A stretch of DNA of 16,723 bases from Acetofilamentum sp. (lineage in GTDB: Bacteria > Bacteroidota > Bacteroidia > Bacteroidales > JAFGUD01). Below are positions 5,852 through 12,502 of this stretch, piece by piece (positions within the stretch are counted from its first letter, which is position 1; each line of letters starts with the position of its first letter). Below the pieces are notes generated by a model. That model was not told where the DNA came from, ran no database searches, and saw nothing but the letters and a program-made list of their open reading frames with translations. A program made the position numbers and the translations under genes. The stretch spans positions 1 through 16,723 of the forward strand of contig DYKL01000034.1 in the NCBI GenBank assembly GCA_020722645.1, read 5' to 3'.

Positions 5852-8344
5852 TTACATTCCATTTTCTACAACATTCCCTTGTTTGTCGATTGTAATCATT
5901 TGTCCGTTAGAGACCACAAGAGCTTGTCCGTTGGAGAAGGCAAAAGCTCTGTCGTAAGTTGGTTTTATTACAACACGTCCATTTATGTCGATATAACCCC
6001 ATTTATTTTCTTTGCAAATAACCGCACGTTCGTCAGAGAACATAAATATTCTGTCGTACCACTCGGTAATAACTTTACCGTTTAAGTCTATAAAAGCACT
6101 TTTATCATCTTTTTCAACTTTAGCAATATTATTCTGATAATTGAAAACATTGTCGTATATTGGCTGAGTACTTATTTCTCCGCTTTTTGATACAAAACCC
6201 CATTTGTCAGCGATTTTTATTTTTGCTCTGCCATTGGAAAAATCACCTGCTTCGTCAAACCATAAATCAAACTGTTGTCCTTTTATAGAAATAAATGTGT
6301 ATTTGTTCTTTAACTTTGCCCAAGCATAATTTTCATTGAATTTTCCAATATCATCATAATATTTGGATATTTCTTTTCCGCTAGTGTCAATCAAAACATA
6401 TTTGTTATCCAAAGACGCATAGGCAACATCATTTTCATAATCAGAAAGAGATGAGTACATTTTTGTTTTAAAAGCACCTTTTCGGTTTATGTATGCGAAT
6501 TTTCCGGTATTTCTGTCGCCAATTCTGATTTTTGCTATACCGTTTTCAAAATCTTCGGCATAATCAAACTTGTATTCAATAGCCAGTTCTCCGTTTTTGT
6601 TAATATATCCGAACTTCCCTTTTTTGAAATCGGCGTGATAGTCGTCTGGAAATTCTTTCCAAGTACCGACTAACTTTCCTTTTGGGTCAATATAATTGTA
6701 TTTGTCTCCGTCAACAACCATTGCTTTTCCGTTCATAAAGGAATAAGCATCAGTAAATTCAGTCTTAAGTACAATTTCACCGTTGTAATCAATGTATGCA
6801 CATTCCCAGACTGTAATTTTAATCGGGTCATTTGTATGTCCATAGCCCATATCAAGGCGAATAGTGTTATCAGCCGGATAAGCAGTCAAAGGTTTTGGTT
6901 TACCTGATTTGTCAATAAGCATTTCCTGAGGTTTATTTTTAACAAGAGCAACACCTTCGGAAAAATTTTCGGCATAATCAAAAGTAGCAGGAATAACCCT
7001 TTTCCCGTTGATAGTCTGGTAGCCGTATTTTCTACCGATTTTAACAGCAATAAGTCCTCTTGGAGGGTCTTTATGAAAATAAATTTTACTGTCGTACCAG
7101 CCCATTATCACATCGCCATTAGTGTTGATATAAGCGGCTTTGCCGTCTTTTTCGATTTGTGCGATACCACCGTTGAAAGGAGTTGCTTTGTCGTATTTAA
7201 TTTCAGTAATCAATTGTCCGGTTTTGCTAATAAAACCGTATTTGCCGTTATTTTGAACCAAAGCAATACCATCATTAAAGTCGCCTAAAAAGTCATAAAA
7301 TTCACTAATAAAATAAGCTTCAATGTTAAAAAATCCGGATTTTCCTTCATTCTGAACTTTTGTAATACCATCTCTGACATCGCTGATATTGTCATACCAT
7401 CCGATAGCCATCGCACCAATTTTATTGATGTATGCGTACTTTCCTTCAAGAACAACTCTCACATATCCGCTCTGAAAAGTTCCGATTTCATCAAACCATT
7501 GAGTAACAAGGAATCCGTCGCTATTGATTATTGCGTATTTCTCGTATTTTGTAGCTTTATATAATCCGTAATCTAAAGGTTCAACTTTTTCGTACCATTT
7601 ACCGACGAATTTGCCTTCGGTATTTATAAAACCGGTGTTACCGATTTTTTTGACAACTGCCAGACTGCCTTGAAATGGTTTAATTTCTTCGTACCAGTCA
7701 GAAATTCGGGTGCCTTTTTTATCAATAATTGCCCAATATGTTCCATTACTTACCTGTGCATATCCATTCACAAAATCTTTAGCATCTAAAAATTGATAAT
7801 CAATAACTAATTTACCGTTTTTGTCAATGAATCCGAATTTATCGTTGCTTTTTATTGCGTGGTAATCATCAGATTTTTCAATCCATTCCCCCAAAATTAA
7901 ACCGTTTTTGGAAATGTAATTAATCCTGTCACCTTCAAATACCATTGCTTTGCCGTTTTCAAAGGAACCTGCATCTTGATAAGGTATCTCAAGCACAACA
8001 TCACCGCTTGAGCTGATATAAGAACAATGCCATTGTTTAATTATAACAGGCAAACCAGAATGATGTTCGCCCATATCGTGCCTGAACCGAGGGCTTTGAT
8101 CATATTCATCAAGTGAAAACAATACCCCGTTTGTATCAACAACTTTATAAACAGGATTGTTTTTTACCAGAGCCAGACCATTTGAAAAATCTTCGACATA
8201 GTCGTATTTACATTCAATTAAAGTGTCTCCGTTTTTATCTGAAAAACCGTATTTTCCATCTGCATTCCTTACAATAAACAGCCCTTGTGAGAATGCTATA
8301 ACAGGAGATATTAGAATTATAAGTATTAATGTTTTTTTTAACAT
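5852..8344 (-). CDS. Exported WG-repeat protein with 24 repeats in two 12-repeat halves
   Basis: The protein (830 residues from the ATG at 8344; the frame also has a TTG nine bases earlier that I reject) has a signal peptide (MLKKTLILIILISPVIAFSQ) and then WG-type beta repeats to the end. Each repeat carries a core like KYGFIDKNGK and recurs about every 33 residues; I count 24. The set is doubled: repeats 1-12 match repeats 13-24 in order, offset by 408-413 residues, and irregular spacings are kept. Best-matching blocks are around residues 91-198 and 499-606, including FENGKAMVFEGDRINYI versus FMNGKAMVVDGDKYNYI. WG proteins are thought to be surface or periplasmic binding scaffolds; no enzyme domain is present. 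It is followed by the M19 gene and is divergent from the cyclotransferase lipoprotein. Confidence 0.93.
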   Translation of the reverse strand: MLKKTLILIILISPVIAFSQGLFIVRNADGKYGFSDKNGDTLIECKYDYVEDFSNGLALVKNNPVYKVVDTNGVLFSLDEYDQSPRFRHDMGEHHSGLPVIIKQWHCSYISSSGDVVLEIPYQDAGSFENGKAMVFEGDRINYISKNGLILGEWIEKSDDYHAIKSNDKFGFIDKNGKLVIDYQFLDAKDFVNGYAQVSNGTYWAIIDKKGTRISDWYEEIKPFQGSLAVVKKIGNTGFINTEGKFVGKWYEKVEPLDYGLYKATKYEKYAIINSDGFLVTQWFDEIGTFQSGYVRVVLEGKYAYINKIGAMAIGWYDNISDVRDGITKVQNEGKSGFFNIEAYFISEFYDFLGDFNDGIALVQNNGKYGFISKTGQLITEIKYDKATPFNGGIAQIEKDGKAAYINTNGDVIMGWYDSKIYFHKDPPRGLIAVKIGRKYGYQTINGKRVIPATFDYAENFSEGVALVKNKPQEMLIDKSGKPKPLTAYPADNTIRLDMGYGHTNDPIKITVWECAYIDYNGEIVLKTEFTDAYSFMNGKAMVVDGDKYNYIDPKGKLVGTWKEFPDDYHADFKKGKFGYINKNGELAIEYKFDYAEDFENGIAKIRIGDRNTGKFAYINRKGAFKTKMYSSLSDYENDVAYASLDNKYVLIDTSGKEISKYYDDIGKFNENYAWAKLKNKYTFISIKGQQFDLWFDEAGDFSNGRAKIKIADKWGFVSKSGEISTQPIYDNVFNYQNNIAKVEKDDKSAFIDLNGKVITEWYDRIFMFSDERAVICKENKWGYIDINGRVVIKPTYDRAFAFSNGQALVVSNGQMITIDKQGNVVENGM

Positions 8345-8384
8345 AGTTGTCAAATTTTTTATTTTTTTTGTACAAAAATTTTTT

Positions 8385-8392
8385 CAAAATTA
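8385..8392 (-). promoter_or_regulatory. Candidate -7 promoter element for the WG-repeat/M19 unit
   Basis: The minus strand reads TAATTTTG, matching TAnnTTTG, with TTTG at 8419-8416 about 23 bases upstream, slightly wider than the usual 19-21. It lies 40 bases before the ATG at 8344. The -33 box would fall inside the start of the divergent gene at 8406. Confidence 0.4.
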
Positions 8393-8405
8393 AAAAATTC
8401 AAATA

Positions 8406-9518
8406 ATGAAAAACACAAAATTACTGCCAATTTTTTTATTTTTACTGATAATAGTGTTCAATTGCAAAGAAAACAAGCAAAACAATAATAATATTGATAC
8501 AGTTCAAAATTTTGAAGATACAAATATCGTTAATAATATTTCAGAAACATTGGATATTGTTGCAAAATTTATAATCACATCTGAAAAACCAGGAGTTTGC
8601 GGCAAAAATATCAAAGTTTCATTTGATGCTTCGGACAGTATTAAAATTGACAGTATTGAGATTTATTTTGATGAAAAAAAAATCAACTCTTTCTTTTCAA
8701 ATACCTTTGAACTTGAAATCACTACAGAAAATGAAACAGTCGGTGGTAAAAAAATTTATGCAAAAGTATATTCAGACAATAAATTCAAGACTTTTGAGCA
8801 GAATATAGTTTTACTTTCTGATATAATTCCACAAAAATTGAAATATAAAGTGATAAAAGAATATCCTCACGATGTAAATGCATATACACAGGGATTAGTT
8901 TACGAAGACGGAATTTTATACGAAGCAACCGGACTTGATACAAAATCTTCGCTCAGAAAAGTAGATTTGAATACCGGAGAAGTTTTATTCAGCTTTACAA
9001 TACCAAACAATTTTTTTGGAGAAGGTATAACAATTGTTAATGAAAAAATTATTCAAATTACCTGGCAAAACAACACAGGTTTTGTATATGATAAAAAGAA
9101 TTTTCAGGTTTTAGCTGAATTTAATTACAACACAGAAGGTTGGGGGCTGACTTTTGACGGTGAATTTCTATATATGACAGACGGTTCGCACATTATTTAT
9201 GTCCTCGACCCTAATACTTATTCTGTTGTAAAGCAAATACCGGTTCTTGATAACAAAGACCGTGTTTTTTACCTGAACGAACTTGAATATATTAACGGCT
9301 TTATATACGCTAATATTTATTTAACAGAACAAATTGTAAAAATAGATCCCAAAACCGGGAAAGTTGTTGCAACTATTGACTTTACAGGTTTATTACCTGA
9401 TGCTCTGAAAACCGAAGATACTGATGTCTTGAACGGTATAGCATTTGATAAAAAAAACAATCGTATTTTTGTAACCGGAAAAAACTGGCCAAAATTATAC
9501 GAAGTTGTTTTTTTATAA
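8406..9518 (+). CDS. Lipoprotein with Ig-like region and glutamine cyclotransferase propeller
   Basis: The 370-residue protein has a hydrophobic leader ending in VFNC (Cys20), a probable lipobox though Asn at -1 is unusual, then an Asn-rich tether. Residues about 50-140 look like an Ig-like beta domain (SIEIYFDEKKI, GGKKIYAKVYSD). Residues about 146-370 match the plant-type glutamine cyclotransferase family, which forms N-terminal pyroglutamate from glutaminyl peptides on a five-bladed propeller: AYTQGLVYEDGILYEATG, NTEGWGLTFDGEFLYMTDGS, YLNELEYINGFIYANIY and VLNGIAFDKKNNRIFVTGKN. It is probably anchored in the envelope, where it could cap exported proteins beginning with Gln, such as those cut at the A|Q sites seen here (3913, 11991, WG gene leader SQ); that link is inference. 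The gene before it is divergent and the region after it is non-coding. Confidence 0.88.
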   Translation: MKNTKLLPIFLFLLIIVFNCKENKQNNNNIDTVQNFEDTNIVNNISETLDIVAKFIITSEKPGVCGKNIKVSFDASDSIKIDSIEIYFDEKKINSFFSNTFELEITTENETVGGKKIYAKVYSDNKFKTFEQNIVLLSDIIPQKLKYKVIKEYPHDVNAYTQGLVYEDGILYEATGLDTKSSLRKVDLNTGEVLFSFTIPNNFFGEGITIVNEKIIQITWQNNTGFVYDKKNFQVLAEFNYNTEGWGLTFDGEFLYMTDGSHIIYVLDPNTYSVVKQIPVLDNKDRVFYLNELEYINGFIYANIYLTEQIVKIDPKTGKVVATIDFTGLLPDALKTEDTDVLNGIAFDKKNNRIFVTGKNWPKLYEVVFL

Positions 9519-9800
9519 ACAACCCCTGTTATTCGCTGATATTCAATTGCTTGTCAAAGAGGGCAATGCTTAAAAATAGTTTTGAAAATATAGTTGAGTC
9601 TGGTCTAAAACCTGTTTTATTTTAGCTAAATAATTTGTATGTTTGATTACCAGTCTTTTAAAAAATTAAATAATTTATATAAAATGCTTATTTTCAGTAA
9701 TTTAACTCAATAGACATTTACAGGGCAGGCTTTTAGACCTTTTCAGTGCAAGCTTTATGAACTTTATAGACTAAACTCAAACATGTAAATTGACACGTGT
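9519..9800. other. Non-coding stretch downstream of the cyclotransferase gene
   Basis: No coding sequence is supported here. The only structure I see is an imperfect inverted repeat: ggtctaaaacctg at 9602-9614 and its complement at 9726-9739 with one extra base, arms about 110 bases apart. There is also an 8-base palindrome acacgtgt at 9793-9800. No convincing terminator follows the stop at 9518. Confidence 0.5.
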
Positions 9801-9863
9801 AGCTTTTGGGGATTTGTAATCATTATTGTCCGAAACATAAAACGTTATATTTAACCTGAATTT

Positions 9864-9892
9864 TTCATAAAAATAATTAAAATTTTTATGAA
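9864..9892. repeat. 11-base-pair AT-rich hairpin
   Basis: Arms ttcataaaaat and atttttatgaa are perfect complements with a 7-base loop (aattaaa). It is the first hairpin inside the inverted-repeat block and immediately precedes the first copy of the direct repeat aatgcgggtt (9891-9900). Confidence 0.6.
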
Positions 9893-9918
9893 TGCGGGTT
9901 GATTAGCGGGTTGCAATT

Positions 9919-9953
9919 CCCCGATAGATCGGGGCAAGCTAGGAAACCCCGAT
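9919..9953. other. Two mutually exclusive GC-rich hairpins
   Basis: The heptamer atcgggg at 9928-9934 can pair either with ccccgat at 9919-9925 (minimal loop; 6 pairs with a tetraloop) or with a second ccccgat at 9947-9953 (7 pairs, 12-base loop). The second ccccgat overlaps the base of the large hairpin at 9951-10012. Competing pairings of this sort are seen in attenuators, but no gene follows for about 550 bases. Confidence 0.45.
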
Positions 9954-10012
9954 TTAGAATAACTCAAATTTGGGCGTTTGCAAAACCCCAAATTTGTTAG
10001 TTATTCTTAATC
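9951..10012. repeat. Long near-perfect hairpin (23 of 24 pairs)
   Basis: The left arm (9951-9974, gatttagaataac...) pairs with the right arm (9987-10012) through 23 of 24 positions, with one T-T mismatch and a two-base bulge. The 12-base loop (cgtttgcaaaac) contains the palindrome tttgcaaa. This is far stronger than expected by chance in AT-rich DNA and is the core of the non-coding element. Confidence 0.75.
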
Positions 10013-10016
10013 GCCG

Positions 10017-10036
10017 GCATTATTTATGAATAATGC
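10017..10036. repeat. Perfect 8-base-pair hairpin with TATG loop
   Basis: Arms gcattatt and aataatgc surround tatg, four bases after the large hairpin. Its right arm runs into the second copy of the aatgcgggtt direct repeat. Confidence 0.65.
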
Positions 10037-10164
10037 GGGTTAAACACATTACGTCTTATAATTGTAATTTAAAATAGTTAAAAAAAGTTGATTTCGATTA
10101 AAACTATGTATTAAAAGCCACAATAACTCCAAGTTTTGCTGCTTGCATTTTTCTCCAGACTTTT

Positions 10165-10300
10165 CGTCTCTGCGAGGCAAACGTCATTGCGAGGTACGAA
10201 GCAAAAGCAAGAAGCAAATCGTCACTACGAGGAACGAAGTAGCTGACTCGTTAAAACCGGTTCGGGTTTAAGATTACTTCGCAAAGCCTCGTAATGACGC
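10165..10300. repeat. Cluster of dispersed CGTCATTGCGAGG-ACGAAGCAA repeats
   Basis: Forward copies lie at 10165-10179 (degenerate), 10181-10206 (acgtcattgcgaggtacgaa then gcaaaa) and 10220-10244 (diverged). An inverted copy lies at 10276-10300, so the last two can fold into a stem around a loop containing aaccggtt. The 10181-10206 copy differs at one base of 26 from copies at the right edge of the window (16625-16723, opposite orientation). Similar GTCATTGCGAGG...GAAGCAA motifs are common intergenic repeats in many bacteria. Confidence 0.75.
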
Positions 10301-10376
10301 AAAGCGTATGAGTAGGCTAGCGACAAATTCTTAATACAAGGTTTCGGACAATAATGATTTATAATCCGAAAATTCT

Positions 10377-10555
10377 ATAAATCAGTCTATTAGTTGAATT
10401 TGGATTGCAAATACGAATTAGCTATGTCATGAAATCTTGTGGGGGTTTAGTATAAACGCATAATTCAAAAAAAAGTACGAAATCCGATAAAAGTTCAGTA
10501 AAAGAATTTTTTATTTACTGATTAGTTATTATTTTACAAAAAAAAATATTAAAGT
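10377..10555. other. AT-rich non-coding leader region before the small lipoprotein
   Basis: No gene is supported. One feature is visible: an AT-only 8-base-pair hairpin with arms tcagtaaa (10495-10502) and tttactga (10514-10521). It ends at the promoter of the lipoprotein gene. Confidence 0.5.
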
Positions 10556-10588
10556 TTTGATACTGAAGTAAGAAAAAAAATAACTTTG
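10556..10588 (+). promoter_or_regulatory. Bacteroidetes-type promoter (-33 TTTG, -7 TAACTTTG)
   Basis: TTTG at 10556-10559 is followed after 21 bases by TAACTTTG at 10581-10588, matching the known Bacteroidetes consensus TTTG-N(19-21)-TAnnTTTG. It is 13 bases before the ATG at 10602, giving a very short leader. This is the best promoter match in the window and it also supports the chosen start. Confidence 0.75.
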
Positions 10589-10601
10589 CAGTAAAAAAAG
10601 T

Positions 10602-10994
10602 ATGAAAGGATTGAAATATTTTATCGCCTTATTTTTTATTTTTTCTGCAAGTGGTTGCATAAAAATCAAAGATACTTATGTTTTTGTAACAGTTATTGAT
10701 GTTTCGGGAAATAATGTAGGTGCAGGAACATCTGTTTATATGCACATAGATAACCCTGAGAGCAATGCTTTCCCTTCGCCTGTCTCTTCATTTAATTCAG
10801 CTATCACAAATAATGAAGGCATTGCTCAAATAGTTATTCCGGCAGGTGATTTTATAGATTACGGAAAGACATTTACCCGTTTTTTCACTACATACAATAA
10901 AATCGACGAATTCGACTACGAAATCACAGGAAATGTTTCTGCTACAATCAAATACGGTGAAGAGTATGATATTACAATAAATCAGATTAAATAA
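10602..10994 (+). CDS. Small lipoprotein, beta-rich, unknown function
   Basis: This 130-residue protein has a lipoprotein signal: MKGLKYFIALFFIFSASGC, with Cys19 in a good lipobox (SASGC). The mature part looks beta-rich, with TYVFVTVIDVSGNNVGAGTS near the start and a closing YDITINQIK. The pattern of a 'value plus qualifier' strand pair resembles small Ig-like or transthyretin-like surface lipoproteins, but I cannot place it in a family. It has its own strong promoter. The exchanger gene starts 33 bases downstream on the same strand and may be read through from it. Confidence 0.75.
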   Translation: MKGLKYFIALFFIFSASGCIKIKDTYVFVTVIDVSGNNVGAGTSVYMHIDNPESNAFPSPVSSFNSAITNNEGIAQIVIPAGDFIDYGKTFTRFFTTYNKIDEFDYEITGNVSATIKYGEEYDITINQIK

Positions 10995-10999
10995 TTTTG
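10992..10999 (+). promoter_or_regulatory. Possible -7 element for the exchanger gene, overlapping a stop codon
   Basis: TAATTTTG matches TAnnTTTG and begins with the TAA stop of the lipoprotein gene, 28 bases before the exchanger ATG. There is no matching TTTG at -33, and the motif may be accidental in AT-rich sequence. Confidence 0.25.
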
Positions 11000-11027
11000 A
11001 TATGTCTAACATTTTAATATTAAATTT

Positions 11028-11990
11028 ATGTTGTTAAATATTTTTTTATTGACTTTGGGCTTTGTCTTATTGATATTCAGTGCCAACTGGTTAGTTGATG
11101 GTTCGTCGTTATTAGCCAAAAAATATAATGTTTCTGATATTGCAATCGGTTTAACAATAGTAGCCTTTGGAACTTCTGCGCCAGAGCTGATTGTGAGCAT
11201 TCTGGCAACAATTAATAACAATACAGATGTTTGTTTTGGTAATGTCATTGGCAGTAATCTGTTCAATTTACTTGCAATTCTTGGAATTGCCGGTATGGTT
11301 TATCCTCTTACAGTAAAAACCAACACAGTCTGGAAAGAAATACCATTGTCATTATTAGCCGCTATAATTCTGCTTTTTTTAGCTAATAATTTTTTCATCA
11401 AAACAGATACAGACTTATACATAGGTAGAATTGACGGTATTGTTCTGCTCATATTTTTCGGTCTGTTTTTATGGTACGTATATACACAAATGAAAGTAGA
11501 TGTGCTTGAAGATGAAGTAAAGTTAAAACCAAAACCAATGTATATTATTTTGGGAATGATATTATTTGGTTTAGCCGGTTTGTTTTTTGGTGGTAAATTA
11601 GTTGTAAACAATGCTGTAGATATTGCAACAAGATTAAACATAAGTGAAAAAATTATTGGTCTTACAATTGTAGCCGCAGGAACATCTTTGCCGGAATTAA
11701 TGACTTCGGTTGTTGCAGCATTTAAGAAAAAAAGCGACATTGCTGTTGGGAATATAATTGGCTCAAATATTTTTAATATATTTCTTATACTTGGTGTAAG
11801 TTCATTAATTAAGCCTCTTCATTACAACAAAATGTTTAATATAGATTTGGCAATTTTATCTGCCGGAACAGTGTTATTGTTTTTTGCAATGTTTACCGGT
11901 GTCAGAAAAAAATTAGACCGATGGGAAGCAGGAGTATTGTTTATTTTATATGTTTTGTATTGTGTTTATCTAATAATGGGAGAAATGTAA
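11028..11990 (+). CDS. CaCA-family sodium/calcium (YrbG-type) exchanger
   Basis: This 320-residue inner-membrane antiporter has the two inverted alpha-repeats that define the calcium:cation antiporter superfamily: GLTIVAFGTSAPEL then GNVIGSNLFN (residues 41-80), and GLTIVAAGTSLPEL then GNIIGSNIFN (211-250). The conserved acidic residues are Glu53 and Glu223. About ten hydrophobic segments are split into two five-helix halves by an acidic/basic cytoplasmic loop around 152-170 (KVDVLEDEVKLKPKP). The length matches YrbG-like proteins. It presumably exchanges Ca2+ for Na+ (or possibly K+/H+); ion preference cannot be read from sequence. Its stop abuts, without a gap, the stop of the convergent gene at 11991. 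Confidence 0.93.
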   Translation: MLLNIFLLTLGFVLLIFSANWLVDGSSLLAKKYNVSDIAIGLTIVAFGTSAPELIVSILATINNNTDVCFGNVIGSNLFNLLAILGIAGMVYPLTVKTNTVWKEIPLSLLAAIILLFLANNFFIKTDTDLYIGRIDGIVLLIFFGLFLWYVYTQMKVDVLEDEVKLKPKPMYIILGMILFGLAGLFFGGKLVVNNAVDIATRLNISEKIIGLTIVAAGTSLPELMTSVVAAFKKKSDIAVGNIIGSNIFNIFLILGVSSLIKPLHYNKMFNIDLAILSAGTVLLFFAMFTGVRKKLDRWEAGVLFILYVLYCVYLIMGEM

Positions 11991-12491
11991 TTATTTAAGG
12001 ATAAATCCGTTTTTAGTTGCAAATTCTTCCTGAGCTTTGATAAATGCATCTTCTTTTTCGATAATTTTATTATCAACAATGTCCCATAAATCCCACATCT
12101 TTTCGTCATCTTCGTCAGTGAAATCATCAAGTGGAATTTTATAAAGTTTATATAAATCTTTATATTCTTTTTTAAGGGCAGAAAGAATTGTTTTAAAAAG
12201 TTCTATACCGGTTTGCTGGAAATCATCGTTAGAATCGAGAGGACCGAGTTTTTCGACGATTTTAATTGCGTTTTTTGTTGATTTTATGGCGTCTTTAAAT
12301 GCAGCATCACATTCTTTTTCGTCTAATGTTGTTTCAGTCATTGCATTTTCAAGAGCTTCGAGTTTATCATAAATCAGAAATTGCTGGTCTATAATAACAT
12401 CGTTGTATTCAATAGGATCTTCGATTTTTTGTGCATTAAGATTTACAAATGTGAATAATGCAACAATTAAAGAAATAATTTTAAATTTCAT
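11991..12491 (-). CDS. Small exported alpha-helical protein, unknown function
   Basis: From the ATG at 12491 this is a 166-residue protein whose first residues form a signal peptide (MKFKIISLIVALFTFVNLNA, cut before Gln21). The frame is open further upstream to 12539, but that segment lies inside the YqgE/AlgH gene and would put the signal peptide in the interior, so I reject it. The mature part is acidic and helical (DDFTDEDDEKMWDLWDIVDN, KEDAFIKAQEEF). No family is recognised. It begins 11 bases after the YqgE/AlgH stop codon and is likely its downstream operon partner. Confidence 0.75.
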   Translation of the reverse strand: MKFKIISLIVALFTFVNLNAQKIEDPIEYNDVIIDQQFLIYDKLEALENAMTETTLDEKECDAAFKDAIKSTKNAIKIVEKLGPLDSNDDFQQTGIELFKTILSALKKEYKDLYKLYKIPLDDFTDEDDEKMWDLWDIVDNKIIEKEDAFIKAQEEFATKNGFILK

Positions 12492-12502
12492 ATTTGTGTT
12501 TT

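Larger units (their letters stand above)
9891..10041. repeat. Pair of direct repeats (AATGCGGGTT) flanking the hairpin core
   Basis: The decamer aatgcgggtt occurs at 9891-9900 and 10032-10041, each preceded by tttatgaa (the second with three extra bases). They bracket the 9919-10036 hairpin core, so the core has both direct and inverted repeat boundaries. A further gcgggttg lies at 9907-9914. Confidence 0.55.
9801..10376. mobile_element. Inverted-repeat-bounded non-coding element (MITE-like candidate)
   Basis: The block is bounded by inverted repeats: 9818-9836 is the exact reverse complement of 10341-10359 (19 of 19; right copy gtttcggacaataatgatt), and the match continues outward imperfectly to about 36 bases (roughly 29 of 36). 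The interior of about 500 bases holds no gene on either strand but has a series of hairpins (9864-9892, 9919-9934, 9951-10012, 10017-10036) and a cluster of dispersed repeats (10165-10300). This is the structure expected of a non-autonomous, MITE-like element or a composite of repeats. No transposase is in the window and I find no clear target-site duplication, so mobility is inferred only. A structured RNA is the alternative. Confidence 0.5.

Noticed and set aside
9545..9570. Possible terminator hairpin after the cyclotransferase gene (attgc...gcaat)
   Set aside because: Only five pairs, a long loop and no T-tract; not distinguishable from chance.
9848..10044. Integron attC-like core sites (ATTTAAC at 9848-9854 and GTTAAAC at 10038-10044) around the hairpin core
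   Set aside because: Spacing of 197 bases exceeds usual attC lengths, the inner L-box pattern and extrahelical bases are not evident, and neither an integrase gene nor a cassette array is present.
9519..10601. tRNA, tmRNA, 6S or CRISPR in the 1.1-kb gap
   Set aside because: No cloverleaf with a CCA-type acceptor or T-loop, no regularly spaced repeats with unique spacers, and no recognisable conserved RNA core; the repeats present are irregular and partly inverted.
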